Below are positions 6,200 through 9,898 of a DNA stretch of 9,898 nt, in pieces; positions within the stretch are counted from its first letter, which is position 1, and each line of letters starts with the position of its first letter. The DNA lies in contig JAGGYV010000288.1 in assembly GCA_021162325.1 (NCBI GenBank), positions 1 through 9,898 on the forward strand, given 5' to 3'. This stretch comes from Desulfobacteraceae bacterium (lineage in GTDB: Bacteria > Desulfobacterota > Desulfobacteria > Desulfobacterales > Desulfosalsimonadaceae). The notes beneath the pieces are model-generated. The model was not told the origin of the DNA. It saw nothing but the letters and a program-made list of their open reading frames with translations, and did no database searches. The translations under genes were made by a program, and so were the position numbers.

Positions 6200-7535
6200 A
6201 AAAACCAAAAACCAGTTCAACGTGACGATGACGACACTCGGCTGCAAAGTAAACCAGTTTGATTCTGAATCCATCTATGCTGAATTGAAAAATATCCATC
6301 CAAAAATTTGCACCGACAATGATGCTGTCGATATCTGCATTATTAATACCTGTACCGTTACGCAAAAGGCTTCCATGCAGTCCAGACAAGCGATTCGTAA
6401 GGCGATACGTAACCATCCCCATGCGATTATACTTGCAACCGGATGCTATGCCCAGTCTGAACCCCTTGAATTAAAAAAGATCAGAGGCCTTGACTATATT
6501 GTCGCCAACTCAGATAAGCATCGTATTGCTCAAATAATTTCCGGTTCGAATAAAAACGAAAAACAGTCATCGCCCTTAATTGTTCATAGAGATATTCGGG
6601 ATCAAAAAAATATTCCCAAAACCATTTGCCCTTTAATTAAAAACCGGACCCGCCCATTTATCAGAATTCAGGATGGTTGTGATAATTTTTGTTCCTATTG
6701 TATTGTGCCGTATACCAGAGGCCCCAGCCGCAGTCTTTTGCCGGAAGAGGTATTAAATATCCTCCACAATCTGCCAGCAGTTAAAAGGCAGGAAATAGTT
6801 TTAACCGGGATTAATCTGGGAAAATACGGACGTGACCTCTCTCCGCCATTTTCCCTGTTAGCGCTTATAAAACGGCTTCATGATACGGATATGGTTAAAC
6901 GGATCAGACTGTCATCGATAGAGCCGGTTGAACTGACCGATGATCTTTTAAGCTTTTCTGCGAAATCCGACCGGATCTGCCATCATTTTCATATTCCGCT
7001 GCAAAGCGGCGATAGGCACATTTTAAAAAAAATGAACCGATCGTATACCCCGGAACTGTTTGAACAATTAATAAAAAAAATTCATCATGCCATCCCGGAT
7101 GTCGCAATCGGAATCGATATTTTAGTCGGGTTTCCCGGTGAAACAGAAGAAGCATTTGAAAATACATATACCTTGTTAGCATCTCTTCCAATCACCTATC
7201 TTCATGTATTTCCTTTTTCATCCCGACCGGGCACAAAAGCAAGCACTTATCCGGATCATGTGACGCCTCAGATCATCAGACAAAGACGGAATAAATTCCT
7301 GGATTTAGGCCGCAAAAAGAAAACAAATTTTTACACTCAAATGATCGGCAAGGTCCTTGATGTTTTAATCGAAGAAAAAAGAGAATCCTCTTCAGGACAA
7401 TTAACCGGTGTCAGTTCTAATTATGTAAGGGTTCTGATAGACGGTGATGACAGCCTTAAAAACAAAATTTTACCCTGCCGCATCAAAAAAATATTAAACA
7501 AAGATGCTGTTTATGGCGAATTATGTCATGATTGA
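6189..7535 (+). CDS. mtaB: tRNA (N6-threonylcarbamoyladenosine(37)-C2)-methylthiotransferase MtaB
   Basis: 448 aa from TTG 6189 (451 if GTG 6180 is used). Radical-SAM enzyme that converts t6A37 to ms2t6A37 in ANN-decoding tRNAs, using two [4Fe-4S] clusters and SAM. Numbered from 6189: the N-terminal UPF0004 domain carries cluster-binding C19 (TLGCKVNQFDS), C55 (NTCTVT) and C86 (TGCYAQ). The radical-SAM motif is C164-x3-C168-x2-C171 (DGCDNFCSYCIVPYTRG). SSIEP, HIPLQSGD and GIDILVGFPGE follow, and a C-terminal TRAM-like domain (about 380-445) completes it. The TLGCKVNQ signature and the absence of MiaB-type spacing favour MtaB over MiaB or RimO. It overlaps mnmA by 11 bp, so ferredoxin, mnmA and mtaB form one operon. 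No terminator is visible behind it. Confidence 0.93.
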   Translation: MKNKKTKNQFNVTMTTLGCKVNQFDSESIYAELKNIHPKICTDNDAVDICIINTCTVTQKASMQSRQAIRKAIRNHPHAIILATGCYAQSEPLELKKIRGLDYIVANSDKHRIAQIISGSNKNEKQSSPLIVHRDIRDQKNIPKTICPLIKNRTRPFIRIQDGCDNFCSYCIVPYTRGPSRSLLPEEVLNILHNLPAVKRQEIVLTGINLGKYGRDLSPPFSLLALIKRLHDTDMVKRIRLSSIEPVELTDDLLSFSAKSDRICHHFHIPLQSGDRHILKKMNRSYTPELFEQLIKKIHHAIPDVAIGIDILVGFPGETEEAFENTYTLLASLPITYLHVFPFSSRPGTKASTYPDHVTPQIIRQRRNKFLDLGRKKKTNFYTQMIGKVLDVLIEEKRESSSGQLTGVSSNYVRVLIDGDDSLKNKILPCRIKKILNKDAVYGELCHD

Positions 7536-7577
7536 TGGAAATTCTTAGATTTATAGCTTATAGCATATGAATTGATG

Positions 7578-7607
7578 CCATTTCATTTAATATAAGATGA
7601 AAAATGG
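7578..7607. promoter_or_regulatory. Imperfect inverted repeat upstream of the MerR gene, possible operator
   Basis: CCATTTCAT (7578-7586) faces ATGAAAAATGG (7597-7607), complementary except for two extra A residues, around a 10-nt AT-rich centre that contains TATAAG. It lies 55-85 bp before the MerR start. MerR proteins bind dyads between -35 and -10 of their own or target promoters. I could not fix the promoter itself. Confidence 0.3.
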
Positions 7608-7651
7608 TTCACTTTATTTGCGAATCACTATCGTATAACAAAATAACCCAT

Positions 7652-7656
7652 GAGGT
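7652..7656 (+). promoter_or_regulatory. Ribosome binding site favouring ATG 7662
   Basis: GAGGT lies 5 nt before ATG 7662. The in-frame ATG at 7650 would contain this site as its second codon and has no good site upstream. Confidence 0.6.
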
Positions 7657-7661
7657 CCAAA

Positions 7662-8075
7662 ATGAACCCAAAAGAAGAAAAAAATACTGTTTTATTAAGT
7701 ATTTCTGAACTTGCTGATGAGTTGGATATCAGTACACGCGCCATCCGGTTTTATGAAGAAAAAGGGTTAATTTTACCGAACCGGACCAAAGGGAACCACC
7801 GATTTTACAATAAAAGAGATCGTGCCCGTTTAAAACTGATTTTACGAGGCAAACGCTTAGGGTACTCCCTTGAAGAAATCTCTGAAATGATCGGTTTGGC
7901 AAATTTCAACATGGAAGAAGAAGAGCAGTTGAAAAAAACTTTTGCTTACGGCAAAAAAAAATTAGTAGAAATGAATGAACGGATGCAGGAGTTACAAATC
8001 CTTAAAGAAGATCTCCTGGCGATTCAGCAAAAAATAGCGAACCGGATGGAAGAACTGAAAATCAGAGATTTATAA
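7662..8075 (+). CDS. MerR-family transcriptional regulator, LiuR-like
   Basis: 137 aa DNA-binding protein. The N-terminal winged helix-turn-helix spans about 11-75: LSISELADELDISTRAIRFYEEKGLILPNR, then the wing HRFYNKRDRARLKLI and RGKRLGYSLEEISEMIGL. The C-terminal half (85-133) is a highly charged dimerisation coiled coil. There is no cysteine anywhere, so it is not a metal, mercury or redox sensor of the MerR/CueR/SoxR type. There is also no large drug-binding domain. The RLKLILRGKRLG segment resembles LiuR-type regulators of branched-chain acyl-CoA breakdown. A crotonase gene starts 41 bp downstream on the same strand, which supports control of acyl-CoA metabolism. Ligand and targets are inferred, not shown. 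Confidence 0.9.
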   Translation: MNPKEEKNTVLLSISELADELDISTRAIRFYEEKGLILPNRTKGNHRFYNKRDRARLKLILRGKRLGYSLEEISEMIGLANFNMEEEEQLKKTFAYGKKKLVEMNERMQELQILKEDLLAIQQKIANRMEELKIRDL

Positions 8076-8116
8076 TTCATGTTAATTTATAACTTAATTG
8101 ATGGAGAGATAATCTA

Positions 8117-8839
8117 ATGTCGATTATTGAATGGGAAAAAGATGAAACAGTTGCCGTTATAAAATTAAATAACGGAGAGAACAGACAAAACCTGGAATTT
8201 GCGCAAACGTTTAACCGCGTGCTTGATGAAATTGTTGAAGACAAAGATATAACAGCAGCCGTTATTACTTCAACAGACCCCAAATCCTGGTCCCTTGGCG
8301 TTGATGTTGAATGGCTGATGAAACAATTTACGGAACAAAACTTCGATAACATCAAAAATTTTATGTATGAAATGAATACTGTTTTTAAAAAACTGCTTTT
8401 ATTACCCATCCCTGTCATAGCTGCCATTAACGGCCATGCGTTTGGCAACGGCGCGATTTTATCCTGTGCATGTGATTTCAGGTTTATGAAATCGGATCGC
8501 GGCTATTTCTGCTTTCCGGAAGTCGACTTAGGGATTCCTTTCTTACCGGGAATGGTGGCCTTTGTTCGAAAAGCAATCCCGGAATATAAATTTAATGAAA
8601 TGAAACTTACTGGAAAAAAAATCGGTGCTGCTGAACTTGCCGAAAATCACATCATTGAAAAAGCATGTGCGGACGCTGATGAGCTCATGAACGAGTCACT
8701 TGCTTTTGCTAAGACATTTAATAAAAAACGAGGAATATTTAAAGAGCATAAAAAAAGGATGCACAAACAGATTATCCAGGTGATTGATACGGAAGATAAA
8801 GCGTTTATTGAACCGGTGGCCTTGATGATTTCTGATTAA
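8117..8839 (+). CDS. Enoyl-CoA hydratase/isomerase (crotonase) family protein, isomerase-like active site
   Basis: 240 aa, slightly short for the family (about 250-270). Oxyanion-hole segments are SWSLGVDVEWL (57-67) and INGHAFGNGAILSCACD (104-120). In crotonase hydratases the second contains a catalytic Glu (rat Glu144); the aligned residue here is Ile114. The second catalytic Glu (rat Glu164) is kept as Glu135 in CFPEVDLGIPF. A single Glu at that site is typical of delta3-delta2-enoyl-CoA isomerases, so isomerisation is more likely than hydration. FRFMKSDRGYFCFPEVDLG also resembles isomerases of plant and fungal type. Start ATG 8117 has GGAGAG (8103-8108) 8 nt upstream. It lies 41 bp behind the MerR gene and probably shares its transcript. 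The substrate cannot be read from the sequence. Confidence 0.88.
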   Translation: MSIIEWEKDETVAVIKLNNGENRQNLEFAQTFNRVLDEIVEDKDITAAVITSTDPKSWSLGVDVEWLMKQFTEQNFDNIKNFMYEMNTVFKKLLLLPIPVIAAINGHAFGNGAILSCACDFRFMKSDRGYFCFPEVDLGIPFLPGMVAFVRKAIPEYKFNEMKLTGKKIGAAELAENHIIEKACADADELMNESLAFAKTFNKKRGIFKEHKKRMHKQIIQVIDTEDKAFIEPVALMISD

Positions 8840-8876
8840 TATAGATAACCACTGAAAAGAATAACCGAAAAATAAA

Positions 8877-8906
8877 AGGGCACTGCGTCAAACCGACAAG
8901 TGCCCT
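8877..8906. terminator. Bidirectional hairpin terminator between convergent genes
   Basis: AGGGCACT (8877-8884) pairs perfectly with AGTGCCCT (8899-8906), and the loop has an inner GTC/GAC pairing (8887-8889 with 8895-8897). On the plus strand a modest ATTCTATTT follows. On the minus strand the stem is followed by a better TTTTATTTTT. It stands 40 bp after the crotonase stop and between convergent genes. Confidence 0.7.
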
Positions 8907-8946
8907 ATTCTATTTAGTGGTTAAACGGAAACCCTCCTGAAAAAAT

Positions 8947-9055
8947 ATGTTGGGTTTCGCCCTTTGGAATTTTGTTTAGCTAAACACATGATTTTCGTAG
9001 GTTGGGTAGAGCGTAGCGAAACCCAACATGTCAGTGCGGACTCTACCCAACCTAC
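8947..9055. repeat. REP-like repeat: forward copy inside a split reverse copy
   Basis: A unit starts GTAGGTTGGGTAGAG (8997-9011), continues CGTA, and ends GCGAAACCCAACAT (9016-9029). The exact reverse complement of its end is at 8947-8960, and the exact reverse complement of its start is at 9041-9055. The four blocks therefore run A'-B-A-B', with perfect 14-bp and 15-bp inverted matches. The single unit also folds on itself (GTTGGGT 9001-9007 with ACCCAAC 9021-9027). From memory, GTAGGTTGGGT...AAACCCAACA motifs are scattered through many bacterial genomes as REP-like elements; I could not search. It contains no gene. Confidence 0.75.
8973..8986. repeat. Perfect 14-bp palindrome
   Basis: TGTTTAGCTAAACA is its own reverse complement. 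It lies in the left spacer of the interleaved repeat, between convergent genes, with no promoter that it could obviously control. Confidence 0.5.
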
Positions 9056-9060
9056 ATAAA

Positions 9061-9100
9061 ATCAGACTTTTCGTTCAGTGACTATTTAAGTCAATCTGAT
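9061..9100 (-). terminator. Possible weak terminator of the TetR gene
   Basis: Read on the minus strand, ATCAGA (9100-9095) pairs with TCTGAT (9066-9061). With a small bulge, GACTT pairs with AAGTC inside it. A short TTTATG follows. It begins 14 bp after the TetR stop. The stem is long-looped and the T-run short, so the hairpin at 8877-8906 may do the work instead. Confidence 0.3.
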
Positions 9101-9113
9101 AACAAGCACACAA

Positions 9114-9731
9114 TTAAGTAAAGGCGGTCAAATTGAAAAATTTAAGGGTATCTTTTGCTGCCTTGATATATTCTTCCCGCTCCATCTTCATCATGGGACG
9201 AAAAAAGTTTTCACCGGAAACAAAATTATGAATCGCGTTCATTATGGATAAAACCTTCATTTTGGCATCTGGCGGGACATTCCTCCGGTCTTCAGCCAGT
9301 CCCATGGAATAGGCGATGTCCGATATATATTCCGGCACCTTAAAATCCAGGATACTGCCGTGGCGCGTTTTTGCAAAATACCGGAACAGGGTCAGGTTTG
9401 ATATTTCCGGATGATCAAACAAATAATCCGCCATCTCATCAACTGCTATCTGGATTCTTTCAGAAAGCGGCCTGCCTTTGATAATTTTTTCAACCTCGAT
9501 CAATTTCTGACGCATACCATCGGAGACATCCATTATCACTGCCTCATACAAATCGCCCTTTTCTCCCCAGTGGTAATACAGGGTGGATATATCAATATCA
9601 ACGGCTTTAGCAATCATCCGGGTGGTGGTTCCATGAAATCCGTATTCGCCAAAAATTTTACGGGCGGCTTTCAGAATTTTTGCTTTCATTGAGCCCGGAT
9701 TCTGCTTTGCTTTCTCAAGTGATGATGCCAT
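9114..9731 (-). CDS. TetR/AcrR-family transcriptional regulator
   Basis: 205 aa, typical TetR length. The N-terminal DNA-binding domain covers about 16-62: MKAKILKAARKIFGEYGFHGTTTRMIAKAVDIDISTLYYHWGEKGDLYEAVI, with the helix-turn-helix at about 35-54 and the conserved STLYYHW recognition helix. The C-terminal helical ligand domain (65-205) shows no family motif I recognise, so the inducer is unknown. ATG 9731 is chosen because AAGAGG lies 8 nt upstream on the minus strand; Met15 is less likely. It is convergent with the crotonase gene, so it does not share a promoter with it. TetR genes often control a divergent neighbour, which would start beyond 9898. Its coding sequence looks more GC-rich than the neighbouring AT-rich genes, judged by eye. 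Confidence 0.9.
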   Translation of the reverse strand: MASSLEKAKQNPGSMKAKILKAARKIFGEYGFHGTTTRMIAKAVDIDISTLYYHWGEKGDLYEAVIMDVSDGMRQKLIEVEKIIKGRPLSERIQIAVDEMADYLFDHPEISNLTLFRYFAKTRHGSILDFKVPEYISDIAYSMGLAEDRRNVPPDAKMKVLSIMNAIHNFVSGENFFRPMMKMEREEYIKAAKDTLKFFNLTAFT

Positions 9732-9750
9732 TCATTATGCCTCTTAATTT

Positions 9751-9762
9751 AAATATATATTT
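9751..9762. promoter_or_regulatory. AT palindrome in the TetR promoter region, possible autoregulatory site
   Basis: AAATATATATTT is a perfect 12-bp palindrome, extended to TTTAAA on both sides with one unpaired base. It is 20-31 bp before the TetR start codon, where autorepressors usually bind. Because it is pure A/T, chance is a real alternative. Confidence 0.3.
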
Positions 9763-9811
9763 TAAAAATCTAAGAATTATTTTCATTAACATAAAATTTT
9801 CGTAACTGCTC

Positions 9812-9893
9812 AGGTAAATAGGCTGTAGGTAAATAGGGCAATCGGAACAGGCTGTTTTTTTGAAATAATTTATTCAGACAGCCCTTCAGCCTA
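9812..9893. repeat. Cluster of direct and nested inverted repeats at the window edge
   Basis: AGGTAAATAGG occurs twice, at 9812-9822 and 9827-9837 (period 15). TAGGCTG (9819-9825) faces CAGCCTA (9887-9893). Inside that, GGCTGT (9850-9855) faces ACAGCC (9878-9883), and GGGC (9836-9839) can alternatively pair with GCCC (9881-9884). No gene is visible here. It could be the end of a mobile element, a structured leader of a gene to the right, or chance. Confidence 0.45.
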
Positions 9894-9898
9894 AACCC

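Noticed and set aside
7551..7564. Tandem TTATAGC TTATAGC after mtaB
   Set aside because: Only two copies of a 7-mer in AT-rich DNA; no link to a promoter or hairpin could be shown.
8077..8448. 123-aa open frame on the minus strand opposite the crotonase gene
   Set aside because: It is a mirror of a well-supported coding region, with no ribosome site and no recognisable domain.
9411..9692. 93-aa open frame on the plus strand opposite the TetR gene
   Set aside because: Antisense shadow of a clear TetR helix-turn-helix; no ribosome site or family features.

Overview
The window reads as ordinary chromosomal DNA of an AT-rich anaerobic bacterium, most likely a sulfate reducer of the Desulfobacteraceae (Desulfobacterota). 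This is inferred from three things: an EF-G of the spirochaete/planctomycete/deltaproteobacterial (mitochondrial EFG1-like) type, a NIL-domain ferredoxin next to a CxxC-type MnmA, and a small RecA-fold ATPase of a kind I remember as a deltaproteobacterial conserved hypothetical. No species can be named from sequence alone.

Layout. Positions 1-161 hold a sigma70-like promoter overlapped by a perfect 10-bp inverted repeat, followed by fusA (162-2261). An unassigned P-loop ATPase follows 82 bp later (2344-3051). A gene-free stretch (3052-3406) carries competing hairpins. Next is an exported protein with a TolB/CsgG-like N-terminal part and a C-terminal beta-barrel (3407-4438), closed by a clear intrinsic terminator (4489-4520). 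A tight three-gene operon then encodes a NIL/2x[4Fe-4S] ferredoxin (4668-5096), MnmA (5093-6199) and MtaB (start about 6189, end 7535). After 126 bp come a Cys-free MerR-family regulator (7662-8075) and a crotonase-fold enoyl-CoA isomerase/hydratase-like protein (8117-8839). All of these are on the plus strand. A convergent TetR-family gene lies on the minus strand (9114-9731). Between it and the crotonase gene are a bidirectional hairpin terminator and an interleaved REP-like repeat (8947-9055). The right edge (9812-9898) is full of short direct and inverted repeats and may be the start of something that continues outside the window.

How the genes fit together. NIL-ferredoxin, MnmA and MtaB make a coherent tRNA-thiolation unit. 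MnmA makes 2-thiouridine at position 34 and MtaB makes 2-methylthio-t6A at position 37. An adjacent ferredoxin could supply electrons or sulfur. MnmA here has Cys-x-x-Cys where the commonly studied enzymes have Asp-x-x-Cys, which suggests an Fe-S/sulfide-based chemistry. The MerR regulator and crotonase look like a local regulator-enzyme pair of acyl-CoA metabolism. The TetR target is probably outside the window.

I saw no CRISPR array, tRNA, rRNA, transposase gene or phage gene. The strongest leads are the NIL-ferredoxin/CxxC-MnmA/MtaB cluster and the interleaved repeat at 8947-9055.
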